The notes under the pieces: generated by a model
What the model was told of the DNA's origin: nothing
Databases searched by the model: none
What the model saw: the letters and a program-made list of their open reading frames with translations, nothing else
Shown here: positions 10,416-22,141 of the stretch, in pieces
Layout of the letters: each line of letters opens with the position of its first letter
Position numbering within the stretch: the first letter of the stretch is position 1
Made by a program: the position numbers and the translations under genes
Origin: Erigeron canadensis
Taxonomy: Eukaryota > Streptophyta > Magnoliopsida > Asterales > Asteraceae
DNA: 64,000 nucleotides
Reading direction: 5' to 3'
Assembly: GCF_010389155.1 (NCBI RefSeq)
Contig: NC_057761.1
Location: forward strand, 18,664,501-18,728,500

Positions 10416-12846
10416 AATTTCAAACTCTTTGTACATCTTTATATTAGATGAACCAAAAATGATATCATCCACATAAACTTGTACAATTAGATAATCTCGC
10501 TTCTTCCACTTGATAAAAAATGTGCCGTCTATCGATCCTCTTGTAAAACCATTTGTCAACAAATGTGTCGACAACTTTTCATACCACACTCTGGGTGCTT
10601 GATGCAATCCATAAAGAGCCTTATCCAGTCGATATGCTCTTCTTGGATAGTTCGGATCTTCAAACCCCGGTGGTTGGTGAACATATACTTCTTCTTTAAC
10701 TTCACCGTATAAGAAGGCACTCTTAACGTCTAACTGATACACCTTTATACCTTTGAAACTTGCATAGGCTAAAAATAACCTTATAGCTTCAATCCTAGCA
10801 ACTGGTGCAAAAGTTTCATTATAGTCATATCCTTCTCATTGTGCAAACCCCTGAACAACCAAACGTGCCTTATTTCTGGTAACAACCCCTTTGTCATCTC
10901 GTTTGCATTTATATACCCAACGAGTTCCAATCGGTTCTTTACTTCTAGGCACATCTACTAACTCCCATAATCCAAATTTTTCAAATTGAGCTAATTCTTC
11001 GTGCATAGCTTCAACCCAACATGGATCTTGAAGTGCTGCCTTAACATTCTTAGGTTCTACTTGTGAAATGAAACCAGAATATAAACACTCAGTTATCAAT
11101 CCAGTGTCTTTCACTTCACAAAACTTCACAAAACAAACTAGTTAGTTCCTTATTCAACTGATTTCTAGTTCGAACAGGTTCTGTAGCATTACCAAGAATA
11201 TATTCTCAACTAGATGATCCTTATTAACTCGATATTGAGGAATCGAATCAACATTTAGACTTTCTCCTAAATTTGTTTTAATCTGAAACTCAGGAGAGCT
11301 AAAATCATCTTCTGATTCTTCAGAAATAAGATCATCATCAGGCAGTGAAACCTTTGACGGAGTAAGTGGTGTAGTGTTTTCGGGTTCACTATCATCTGAA
11401 TCTGGTGTCTTATTCTTGTCCTTACCACTTTCATCAACAATAGTAGTAGACTGAACTTTGGTTGGAGTAGTATTGACATTTCGAGTAGGTGGAGATGTAG
11501 GAGTATTATCCATGTGATCTCTTAAAATAATCACATCATCAACTGTCTCAGGATCTGAATAATAAGCAGGACCGTGTAGTGAATGAAATACACTGTCATA
11601 ATCAAAATTTTTGCCAGTTCAAGAATGAATAGCAGGCTTATGACTGACAATCTTGACATTTGTACCCAAGTCAACTTTGCCTGTCTACTTGTTATAAACC
11701 CATCGAATTGATGTTCCTGATTTATAACCTATGAAAAATCCCTCTTCAACCTTTGGATCAAACTTTGACTGAGGTAGATATTTCAAGAAAGTACACGGTA
11801 CACTAAATGGTTCAACATTCTGTAAATTCGGTTTCTTCTTATGTAGAAGCTCATAGCATGTCTTGTTATGACGCTTGACTACAATAACCCTATTTATAAT
11901 ATGATAAGCTGTATTCACTGTCTCCCTCCAAAACATAGTAAGAAGCCCTGAATCTGCAAGCATAGTTCTGGCTGTCTCGATTAGGGTCCTATTCTTTCTT
12001 TCAGCAACTCCATTCTGCTGTGGTTCATATGACGAACTGTATTGATGCTGGATTCCTTTTTACAAACAAAAGACATCCATCACATTATTCTTAAATTCAG
12101 TTCCGTTATCACTCCTGATTCTCTTAACGCGAAATCCATATATACTTTCAGTTTCGACAAAGAAATTTATCAAAATCTGTGGAGCTTCATCTTTCGATTT
12201 AAGAAAGAATACCCATGAGAATCTCGAGTAGTCATCAGTAACCACCAAACAGTAATACATCCCACCGATACTTCTTACATTCACTGGACCAAATAAATCC
12301 ATGTGAAGTAACTCGAAAGGATTGGCAATAGAATTTTCTTGTTTTGGTTTATGTGCAGACTTTTGTTGTTTACCTTTCAGACAAGGTACACATTTGTCTT
12401 CCATTCCAAACCATGTTTGACAATGTCATTCATCTTTCAAAAATTGATATGTCCCATTCTTCTATGCCATAGTAAAGATTCAGATTCGTTTGCTTTCGAT
12501 AACAAGTAAACAGACTCCTTTGGATCATCAACACCTAACACAAGGCCATAGATGTCTTTCTTCCTTGGAGCTTTTAGCAGGATCCAGTCTTCAAGAATAA
12601 CATATCCTGGATTCAATATAAGTGCTTCTTTCTCTGTAAAATGGACATTGTTACCCTTGTCACAGATCTGAGAAACACTCAATAGATTATGTGCTAACTG
12701 TTCCACATAATTGACTTTTTCCAGCGTAATCTTCCCATTGACAGCATCACCTTGGCCCGAGATGTTGCCGCCCTTGGGACCTGCGAAACTAACATAAGAC
12801 CATTTACATCTTCATAATTGGACAACACATTCTTGTCCCCTGTCGA
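10416..12846 (-). pseudogene. Copia pol part: protease C-half to reverse transcriptase
   Basis: Minus strand, read from high to low coordinates. 12846-12437 gives the C-terminal protease region, including QLAHNLLSVSQICD. 12404-12060 carries the integrase zinc-binding CVPCLKGK, the HMDLFGP aspartate and RSDNGTEF. 11963-11685 is the integrase C-terminal region; 11534-11154 is the acidic Ser/Thr linker before reverse transcriptase. 11129-10836 has the start of reverse transcriptase (GTRWVYKCK) and 10742-10420 has [28 protein letters not shown] and the catalytic [10 protein letters not shown]. Several stops and shifts separate these pieces. After KEFE the frame runs into foreign LTR sequence. It cannot encode a working polymerase. 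Confidence 0.82.
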
Positions 12847-15800
12847 TGTAACAACCCTCAATTTCCAATTAGGATAATTTACTTGGACTTATCTAGGTCC
12901 TTATCCCTAGAGGTTTATTAAGAGAATCGACCTTCTAGACATTCAAAGCATAACGATAATTGCCCCCTAGTATAGTGAAATGCCTTAGAAATGCCATAAA
13001 CAATAGCTATAATCCTTCAATACGATCTCAAGCTATAAATTAGTTCTAATCAAACTTGGTGAAATGTCAATGAACCAAAAATTTTATTTCGAGAAGTTGA
13101 AATACATAAATAATTATACAAGACTCACAAGTTGTGACAACAACCAAAAATCCCTATAAATGTCCAACAATTCAAACACAAAGCTAATTAAAGTACATTT
13201 GAGCACAAAAGTATAATGACCATCTTGAAAATAGACTTATAAACTATTATATACATAATAGTAAGCTTGAATAATAATAAGTACATAAATATATTGCAAA
13301 TTTGAATAAGTCTTCCAATTAAAAGATATGCATACAACTTAAACTTATTATAAATATAAACTCTTATAAAATCCACCAATCAACATACAACTAATCCACT
13401 TATTGTTACACTCTCCTCCATGTCTTACACTCACCTATACATACACCTATACATGTATATTGAATCTAGTCATTTATGCATCCAAATACATTACAACATT
13501 CAAAATCCACACCACCAACCTTTTACTAACCAATGGGCATGCAAACACCACTCCCTTTAGCCAATAAACAAGCTTTCTAACTCTCCTCTCACTCTCTCTC
13601 ACGTGATTATGGCTAGGGAATACCAATTTTCCAGCCATTTCTTACACACTAGAACACACACATGCTCTCAAACTCTCTCATCTTTTTCTTCTTTCTTGGC
13701 AGAAAAATGGGTGAAAAACACCCTCAAATCATACTAACAAAACATAATAATAACATGTATGGGTCATCAACTAGATAATGTTTAAAGGTAGATCAAGGAT
13801 GGAGCTCTTGGGAGGCCTTGGAGTCTCGAAATCAGCGCTCCAAGGTGGCTGATCGGCAGCAGCAAAAACGGGCAGCAAACAGCCCCTATCTCCTCACTTT
13901 CTTTTGATTCTTGATCATCAAAGGGTACCCAACTTGTTCCTTTTTTTGTTCTTCATACTTTCCTTCATTTTGTAGCTCATATTCCCTTCTTTTCAAACTT
14001 GCTACAGCCAACAAACAACTCTTGGGCAGCCATCAAGAACAAGACCCAACAACACTCTTAATCTTCTTGTTTTGGTCTTCAAAGGTTGATAACTTGTAAT
14101 CTTTTGATTATCACTCTCTTTATCTTTCATTTTTATCACTAAAAACACATAGATCTTCACATGCATGTATACTTAAAAGATTGATCTAGAATAAATAATT
14201 ATGAATGCAAGAGATAATAATGGATTTAGTGTATCCATGATAAGATTTGCATTAGTTTAGGTTTATTTTGATTTGGGATATGAGATGGATGAATGATGAC
14301 TTTGAATTTGATAAGAAATCTGTGTATTTGGTGGTAAAATCATAGGAAAAGGAGTATCAAACATGTTAGAGGTGAAATAAAGTGTAAATTAAGCAAGAAA
14401 GCCTATTGGTGAGTTGATATAATCAAGAACAAGCTGACAGAATCCATCTTCTGTCTTTGAACGGGTAAACTGAGCATGTGAGGTCCGTTTCAAGCAAAAC
14501 TTTCAAAATAAAAGTTGTAGATAAACGAGTTAAGTTTAACCTCCAACTGGAATTACTCAAAAATACTGAACCAAACGAAAGATATGATTTTTCTACTGAA
14601 ACTGGTCAAAACTGTAATTTGGTATGAATAATTTATAAACTTTAACAATTTTTATCTCCTAATCCATAAGGTTCCAGGAGGTCATAATTGGTGGAAATTA
14701 ATTTCAATGTGTCGTGAACTTAAAATAAAATCATGGGATTTTTCTAACAATCAGAACATTGAGAACTTTTATAAAACTTCTGATGTTGCAAGCAGTGCTC
14801 ATTCAGGACAGTTTGTGTTTGGATAATTTTTAAGGACACCAAACATCATCTAAAAATTCACCAAAAATTCACAAAAATACTAGATACATATAAGTCACTG
14901 TGTAAAAATCATGAAGGTCCAAATAATTCAGCTTGATCCCAAAATAGTAGCCAACATTTCATAAAAATCGGAATTAAAAACAGAAAATTTGAAAGGAAAC
15001 TAACCATTTGTATAATGGGCTAAAGGGTGCACTAAAGACCATAATGGCTAACCCGGCCCAAATACTAAACCCATAGAACCATAAATCAGTAGGCCCACTT
15101 GGCTCAACAAACCATAAAGTCCAATAACCAATATAACCCATTAAGCACATAACCCAAATAAGGTTAAGCCCAATAACTAAATTAAGCCCAAGTCACTTAA
15201 AAACCCATCACATTTTGGCCCAAATGATAATGGCCCATAACACTTAAACGAATTTCATGAGATAAGTGTAATCAAAATAAAACAAAGATACTTGAGTGAG
15301 ATAGGCATAAGTAATTATGTTAAGTAAGCTATATATTGATATCACAAATGCTAATTCGCGCTAAAATCGGTTACACAACAAATGATGAATAAGGATAACA
15401 TAACTTAATATGGCATTTCTATATGATAACCTAATATATCAAGTGAAACCACAAATGAAGCCAAGTTGCCGAGAATCTAACAACTTATAACTACGCATGT
15501 AATGAAAATAACCTTTTACACCATCAATCTCTATGATTAAAAAGATGTGAATGTTAGCAATACACTTGGATTCCATAATTGGTGACAACTTAATAAAAGT
15601 GGCATTTCTAAGTAATGGCTTAAGATAGGAACTTATTTATATTAGTCCTCTCGTAGGGATAGTCTTGGCTTTGGAATGTGGATGATGACCGTGATGGAAT
15701 ATATGATCAAGGAAGCAATAGATGGGAAGTACCCATTTTGGGATAAGTATATATAATGCTCTGCATATCAAGGTGAGTCATAGCCCCCTTTCAAACTCTT

Positions 15801-17021
15801 TTATATGTTTTACTTTCGGGGTGAAAAGCATGATAAATAAAATTGTTTTCTTTTATGAAATGATATTTTGAAAGGATGTTTATGATAAGGAATATATGTC
15901 GTATGTTCAATGTGATCTATGTTATATGATGAGCTTGAGTACTGTCAAAGTCTAGTCCCCGCTACACTACTATTAACTCATTGAGGCCTGTAGTTAGAGA
16001 GTTGCGCAACTAGGATTCGTCCCCTCACTCACATCAGCGGCGACAGGTTGTTTGGCCGCCTACGTGGCCGCCTTCAACGGTGTCGGTCGTGGGGTGCTCT
16101 AATCTACTTTATATTTAGTCGTCTCCATGGCACGACTCCTTTATTATTAATTATTGCACATGATTGACAGCATGTGCCTTTATATCATAATCTATCGGGG
16201 CAAGTTATTATTATCATTATGTGGATGTGAAAGGGTCTTAGTAGTGGCTCAAGCACAAACTCATCTAATTATGCCTTTGGCTAAATGTTATTGATATTAT
16301 TATGGATGGATATTATGGTTGAACATACGGTTTGGGCATTGGACCTTATATGGAATCTTGAAAGTTGTTGAAATTGACAATATTGAAATCTTGATGACCG
16401 AATGGTTTTGATGTGATATATAATTAATTGATTGATATATTTTTCTCTCACGGTGATTTTGACAAATGAGAACTTTATAAGTTACCATGGATTCTTCCAA
16501 GTCTGGAAATGACATTATAGTATTTGGAAAGCTTGATGGTTTGATATGAGAATTTTGTCGGTCTTATGGTTTGGGAGTTTCGAAATGTAACAATAATATA
16601 CTTTCTAAGTGTTAAAATGGGCATGTACCAAGACTTATATAAAAACTTATGCACTCACCAACTACGTTTTCGTAGTTGACACTTTTTCTTCATGTTTTTC
16701 AGGAAATAAGCTTAAGCATTGAGGATTTATATGTTTCATGATTATTTGCATTGCACTTTGGAGTCAAAGATCAAACCTTGTGATAGGCAATGGAATCCGC
16801 CTTGATCATTGTAGTATATTATTCATGTGCTTGATATTTGTTTCGTGAACTTAATATTCAAGTATGGTGGACGCATTTGTACTTGGAAATTGGTTCACAT
16901 GCTTGTACATTTGTAAATTCTTTTTATCAAATAAAACTAGGGTGAATGTTATTTATAATCCTTGTTTTGAATACTCGACTTTCTGTACATCTCATCATTC
17001 CGCCTTGGTTGGGGTGTTACA
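12847..17021 (+). mobile_element. Solo LTR of a Ty3/gypsy-type element (4.2 kb)
   Basis: The copia protease around the active-site motif CSRHMT is cut here and resumes 4175 bases away. The insert starts TGTAACAACCC and ends GGGGTGTTACA, the TG..CA form with inverted TGTWACA tips of many plant gypsy LTRs, notably long chromovirus (Tekay/Del) LTRs. Flanks are GTCGA and GTCAT; the protein suggests the target was GTCAT, so the left duplicate has probably mutated. There is no polymerase frame inside, hence a solo LTR. Plus orientation is favoured by an AATAAA-like signal near 16930 and the typical ending. A large non-autonomous element with TG..CA ends is the alternative. Confidence 0.6.
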
Positions 17022-18549
17022 GTCATGTGCCGAGAGCATCTACTGTCAACATACCAAAGACTGATAGGCTTCCTTGGTTCTCCCTGCACATCAGACAATA
17101 AGATGGTTAGTTTCTCAAAGGAACCCAAAACCTTTTGAGGTTTAGGTTTTTCGAATTCATCTCTAATGATTAATTCGGTCCAATATCCATCGCTCTGTAC
17201 CGGAGCCTTAGATGAGGATAGTGTCACAGACTGTTTCTTAGGTGAAGTGAAACGAGTCTTAGGAGGAGAATTCCTTGGTGAATGTGTACCATATCTAAGT
17301 TGACTCCCTTATAGATCATGGAATTTAGACAAACTATTAATTCTAGAAGGGGGTGACCGATTTTGCTGAGCCATCTTCCTAGGTGAATAACTCCTTTGAG
17401 GTGTACGAGAACGAATCGGACTAACACTACTAGAAGTAGTATTCTGTGAAGGTCCCTGTCGTTTTGGTGTCTTAGATCTATTGAAATTAATCCTTTGATC
17501 TGTAGCAGTAGACTCACCATATGACACATTTTTAAGTAACTTAACATAATTCTGTGCATTTTTATTATCAGGATGTCTTTTTGCATACCCCTCATAATTG
17601 TGGTGAAGCTACTTGTTCCACTAGTTTTCCCTTCCCTTTAGCATTAGGAATTTCATCAACATCCTTTGACTTGACTTGACTGTCATTCTTAGAATTCTTG
17701 ACCTTCCTATTTGGACATTCAATAGCTATATGACCTCTCTTACGACAAGTATAGCACTTCTTTGCCTGTTGTTTTCTAGAGGAACCATATTCTATATCGG
17801 GAATCGGAATACCATACTCCTTCAGTTCATCTATGGTATCAAGCATTTGAATCGCTTTTTCCATTGTTCTTGCTGGTTTAAAAGGAGCATAATGTCTATC
17901 CTTATAAGGAATTTGTTCAGCTAACCATTCTTCTTTATTTTCTACACACCAAACTTTATCAATTATCGATTTAGGTTCAATCCTATTTATAGATACTTCT
18001 CTATCATAGAAAACTGTATCACAATCTTTCAATGTGTAGTATACTACTTCATCTGGATTAATCTAATTCAGTTTGTTGGTGATCTCTTTGTAGAAGTAAA
18101 TCAGAATTTTTAGTCACATTACTTTCCTTCTTAAGAATAACATTTTCAGTAGTTAAACTAGTTAAATTTTCTTTCAACTTTAATACCTCAAGTTTCAAAT
18201 TTGACTCCATTTTACAAACATCAATAATAGTAAATAAAGAACAAGATACCTTCTGATCTGTAGCCTTGCAATCTGCCATGTATGCAACAAAGTCCTCAGT
18301 TGTCATACCTTCAGGTATCACGAAGTTCTTCATTTGATCTTCAATGCTCTTCTTAGAAATGTCATCAGCAAGACTCGCTGACTCTTCCTTTTCTTCAGAT
18401 GCTTTCACAGCTGTCATGGGTTCACTCTCAGATCTCATAGTCTCAGCAACATTAAGTACATTCTGCTTAACTATCTCAGATGCATTTTCTTCACTTGAGT
18501 ATACAGCATAATCAATTGTTGCAACTACCTCATCATATAATTCTACCAT
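17022..18549 (-). pseudogene. Copia gag C-terminal part and protease start
   Basis: Continuation of the minus-strand polyprotein. 18549-18058 is an acidic, heptad-rich coiled-coil-like segment. 18032-17592 holds a second CCHC knuckle, CYTCRKRGHIAIEC, at about 17740. 17595-17224 is a Ser/Pro/Arg-rich linker in shifted frames. 17227-17022 encodes the protease start: WYVDSRCSRHMT replaces the usual aspartate-serine-glycine, so the catalytic triplet is also altered. The piece ends at the solo LTR junction. Stops and shifts separate the segments. Confidence 0.72.
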
Positions 18550-19985
18550 GTAGGCATGATTCGAGGTATCATCAGATTGTGTATCCCATTGATAAGTACC
18601 ATCCGGATTCTGTACAAAACGACCTTTGACTCCAAAAATGGTGACGAAATTGGCTGTTGTGGTGTAGCAGGATATGTAATCATTGCTTGAGTTTTCTGAT
18701 TACTTGGAGTAACACCACCTTGATTGTAATTTTGACGACCAACTGTGGTATTATCAATCCTCTTAGGTCGTTGACACTCTCTTGCAAAGTGACCATATCC
18801 ATCGCAGTTGAAACATTTCACCTTGGACTTGTCAAAACCTTTGGTGCCATTACCTCTAGGTCTCCCTGTTCTCTGAGTGAATCTTCTGACCTTAATAGTG
18901 AGCATAGCTAGCTGCCATTGTAGATCCATTTCTTCCAAATCATCAGGATCTATTTGATTGTAATCCTCATCAATCACTGCAGGATCAGTAACCTTTCCTC
19001 CGATAAATGCTTCATGAGCATTACAAAAGGCTGAGTAAACACTCATTCTGCCTTCTGCAGAACTCATACTCATTGGCATAGAGTGAAAAGATTGTACATT
19101 GCTCTTGACATTCGTATTTACATTGTCATAAGCAACATATCCAGCAAGACATTCGGCATCTACTATTGGTGTAGCTTCAGCACCACTTAGAAATGCATTT
19201 TTCTCCGAGCTAGAACTTGCTAAATGAACAGACTTAGCATGATACAATGATGGATCTTGAGTGAAATCCGAGTGTGTATCTTTAATTCTTCTCTTCATAT
19301 CTCTGTTCTTAATCTTGGAAACTACCTTCTCGAAGTCCCGTGAACTATATTCTTGATCATCTTGAAGTTGATGAACATATTCGGTCCAAGACTTAGGTAG
19401 TGAGTCCAAAAACTTATCAACTAGCTCAGTATCAGGATACAGAACCTCAAAATATGATAACTCAGTAGTCAAATGACTGAATCGAGTGATAATCTCATCA
19501 AGAGATTCTCCTTTTAGTCCATTGAAAGCCTCATATTGGCGCTTCAGAAGTTTGATATGATTTTTCTTCAAGGTTACATCGCCCTCACAATATCTTTCAA
19601 GAGCGTCCCATAAGTCCTTTGAAGTAGTGTATTTCTTCAACAAGTGTACACTATCTTGACGTAAAGCCATAGTAAGAGTGGACAAGGCCTTTCCCTCAAT
19701 TGCGTATCTTTTTCATTCTTCATTCGGCATATCAGCATAAGTATACCTACCGATCACTCCATTCTTCTCATACGAAGGCCAATCAAAATCTTGAGTTATC
19801 ACTAGCCACATGTCCATGTTAGTGAGACAAATGTAGTCTTCAAAACGTCTCTTCCACATCCAATAGTTTTCCATACGGAACAACTTTAGAGGTGTGTTTC
19901 CACGACCAACCTCATGATTGTGCATGATCATCTGGCTGATAAGTAGGGCATTAAGAGAGTTTGCGGCAGCTGGTATAGTCGTCAT
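18543..19985 (-). pseudogene. Copia gag N-terminal part
   Basis: The likely start is the ATG at 19985, which opens a typical copia gag (MTTIPAAANSLN, then a Trp-containing capsid segment NYWMWKRRFEDYI). A TGA at about 19710 interrupts the frame; it resumes at once and runs to 18543. The capsid continues with DLWDALERY and a coiled region, then the first zinc knuckle [14 protein letters not shown] at about 18800-18840. Upstream in-frame sequence from 20102 is leader. Two knuckles in one gag, this one and one near 17740, are less usual than a single one. Confidence 0.75.
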
Positions 19986-20029
19986 TTCGAATCTTTTGAA
20001 ATCAAATAAAACGAAATAACAAGAGTATG

Positions 20030-20250
20030 TGCGGCACGAGGTCACACGAAGTACACATACCACGAAGTGAAGCACGAAGGATACGTGAGAAGCACGTGAC
20101 ACGAAGACAAACTAGGTCACGTATAAGAACACGAAGATCAGTTCGTGCAGACGTGGCGCGAAGTTAACACGAGGTCAGGTTAGTGCTGACGTAGGCACTA
20201 AGCAAGGATCACCTCGTGCTGACGTAAGCACGAGGTCGCGCGAAGTAACA
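20030..20250 (-). repeat. Leader repeats CACGAGGTCA / GTGCTGACGT
   Basis: Between primer site and gag start the leader repeats a short motif: CACGAGGTC at about 20035, 20168 and 20229, with many CACGAAG variants, and GTGCTGACGTA at about 20193 and 20217. At 20212-20235 the two motifs form a 24-base near-perfect palindrome (CCTCGTGCTGAC..GCACGAGG, one mismatched pair). The same unit recurs in the LTR at 20692. TGACG is the core bound by plant TGA-type bZIP factors; on the RNA the arrangement would form a hairpin. Role unproven. Confidence 0.6.
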
Positions 20251-20340
20251 CACGAACTAAAGGAAAAACATGAATTTCGAATTGATTTTGCAATCAATAG
20301 CAAATCAAACAATCTTACACCTTCTGGTAATCAACCTTAG

Positions 20341-20353
20341 GGCTCTGATACCA
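20341..20353 (-). other. Primer binding site (initiator tRNA-Met)
   Basis: On the minus strand this reads TGGTATCAGAGCC, the standard plant complement to the 3' end of initiator methionine tRNA. It lies two bases inside the LTR edge (TAACA-AG), fixing the LTR border at 20356 and the element's direction. Confidence 0.9.
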
Positions 20354-20355
20354 CT

Positions 20356-20900
20356 TGTTAGGTACCCTATTGTTGTGTGGATCGTAATAAGATGTGATTC
20401 GTTATGTCAAGAGTGCGGAATCCTCTTGAGATAACTAGATTGCTATTGCCTTTTGCTGATTAATGAGTAATTAACCAACCTAAGGAGATGCACAACACTT
20501 GTGGTTCGTGTAGGAGGTCACATGAAGGAACAAGTAACTTGAATTCGTGAATATGTGATTCCTTGGATTCAATTGATTAACCTAATTCCGTAGATTAGGT
20601 CTTGTATTTATACTAGAAGTGTTTTGGTTGGTGTGGGCTTAGGACTTAATCGAAGATTAGGCCCGAAATAAGCATCCAATCGATCTCCCTTGTGCTGACG
20701 TCAGCACGAGGTCAGTCCTACATGCTGATGATGTCAGCACGAGGTTCGATCCCTTGGTGCTTTGTTTGGCTTCATTTGGCTCGTACACAACATCCAATCA
20801 TCGTTTAAGTGTTCTACGACACTTATATACCTTGATTCTATGTTCTTGTACCTGCAAAACAATACGTAACACACAAACACAATATAAAACACAAATATAA
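20356..20900 (-). repeat. 5' LTR of the minus-strand copia element
   Basis: The plus-strand edge is TGTTAGGTACCC at 20356, next to the primer site. The minus strand has TATATAAG at 20823-20830, a likely core promoter directing transcription toward gag. The far edge is not defined, since the 3' LTR lies outside the window; CA ends occur between about 20870 and 20980. The LTR contains a 16-base perfect palindrome at 20692-20707. Confidence 0.65.
20692..20707. promoter_or_regulatory. Perfect 16-bp palindrome with TGACGTCA core
   Basis: GTGCTGACGTCAGCAC equals its own reverse complement and centres on TGACGTCA, the classic bZIP (TGA/CRE-type) site. It is followed by CACGAGGTCAG, and a degenerate second copy lies at about 20722-20742. 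TGACG elements in LTRs of stress-induced copia elements such as Tnt1 and Tto1 are established; regulation of this element is inference. It lies downstream of the presumed TATA, so it could also act as an RNA hairpin. Confidence 0.5.
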
Positions 20901-21005
20901 TATTGAAGTTCAAACGTAATCATTAAATATCAACACAAGTTCTTATTTAAATGATTACAAACATAGTTCCTAAAACATAAACGATAATCAAATCTATGTT
21001 GCGAT

Positions 21006-22104
21006 TGTCACAACGAATCTGCATCTACACGGACAATTGATTAATACTTTAGAGCTCACAAAACTCGACGAAACTCGACCTTCATTCACTAATTCAACCT
21101 TTCAGGTACTTTGACATTCGAATATTCTTTTATAAGCATTACCATTAGAAAGTAGACTCCCTCACAATTCCGTGGATAGCTTATTTGTCAAAAACGGAGT
21201 TACGGTTCAAAAGTTATGTTCGTTTAAAAATATTAACAAAATTAGTCCCTAACGGGAGTTACAGCCAGTAACGGGCGTTACAGACCTAACGAGAGTTACG
21301 AGAATGTGTAACGGGAGTTACAGTGTAGGTGTTATCACAAGTTACCCAACTGACGGGAACTACACAACCGTAACGAGAGTTACGACGACCAGACGTGAAA
21401 AACAACCATTTAACCTCCAAGCCTAACCAAACATATCCCATTCAACTTTAACTCCAGGCCTTTTGAACATTAAATACACTTAAAATAAAACGAAACCCAT
21501 TGAAAACATTAATTGATCTTTGAATCATTTACCATCATCATACAATCGATTAATCACGCGAATGACTCGAAATCGATTAACGGATTGCAATTAAACCAAC
21601 CCAAACCCTAAGACCAAATTTGAATCTAATTAATTGACTCATATCATCAAAAATCAAAGGGAAATCATCTATATTACCTATAGGTGATTAAGAGGATGAG
21701 AATTCTTAAAAAAACTCTCCTAAAACACCAATGAACGAAGAGATTTGATGTAGAATTGCAATGGAAGAGGGAAGGGGGCGGCTTAGGGTTTCTCAAACAC
21801 ATATTTTGCAGATTTTTGACATTAGGGATGCCTAATTGCTCCTTAACCCCTGGTCATCCTCTCCTAAAATTCCATCTTCGGTCCCTTAACTTCTAAATGT
21901 TACTTTCTTAGCTTAACTTTCTACCGGGAGGCTTAACACACTAACAAGCACTTAATTACTTTCATTAAACATCATATTAATCATTTCACTTTAAACACAT
22001 AAGCATTTAATCACATAATCCATATAGAGCACATAACTTAACGAACCTAACGTTATCTAATGGAAAAGTCAATTAGTCAAACACGAAAAGTTTGGGATGT
22101 TACA
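21006..22104 (-). mobile_element. Ty3/gypsy-type LTR remnant with primer tract
   Basis: On the minus strand, a GGGGACGGAATCC..purine tract (a run of 18 C on plus, 22109-22126) is followed by TGTAACATCCC at 22104, the usual junction of gypsy internal sequence with a 3' LTR. The LTR then runs toward lower coordinates; a possible end TGTGACA (plus TGTCACA) is at 21006. Beyond 22148 no gypsy protein is recognisable, so only the last few internal bases survive. Lower border uncertain. Confidence 0.5.
21248..21385. repeat. Five copies of a TAACGGGAGTTACAG motif
   Basis: Near-identical 15-16 base units occur at about 21249, 21268, 21286, 21308 and 21369, with a looser one near 21350. Each is itself partly palindromic (TAAC..GTTA). 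They lie within the presumed gypsy LTR and are irregularly spaced, so they look like amplified sites rather than a simple tandem array. Confidence 0.65.
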
Positions 22105-22141
22105 ATTACCCCCCCCCCCCCCCCCCTTTAAAGGATTCCGT

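Larger units (their letters stand above)
10416..20900 (-). mobile_element. Minus-strand Ty1/copia element, split by two insertions
   Basis: Reading the minus strand from 20.9 kb down: LTR, primer site, leader, gag with two zinc knuckles, protease, integrase, and the first half of reverse transcriptase. Homology stops after the [10 protein letters not shown] motif and the following KEFE at about 10420, where the Sirevirus-like element inserted; the rest should lie before base 1, outside the window. The protease is cut at 17021/12847 by a 4.2 kb solo LTR. Frames contain stops and shifts. It is the oldest of the three nested elements because both others interrupt it. The outer border near 20.9 kb is approximate. 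Confidence 0.85.

Noticed and set aside
13188..16515. Short frames inside the 4.2 kb solo LTR
   Set aside because: AT-rich chance frames without conserved motifs.
20030..20250. CRISPR-like array
   Set aside because: Units are variable and unevenly spaced with no spacers; this is a retroelement leader in a plant genome.
22109..22126. Poly-C run as a gene-regulatory site
   Set aside because: It fits the primer purine tract of a minus-strand gypsy LTR better.
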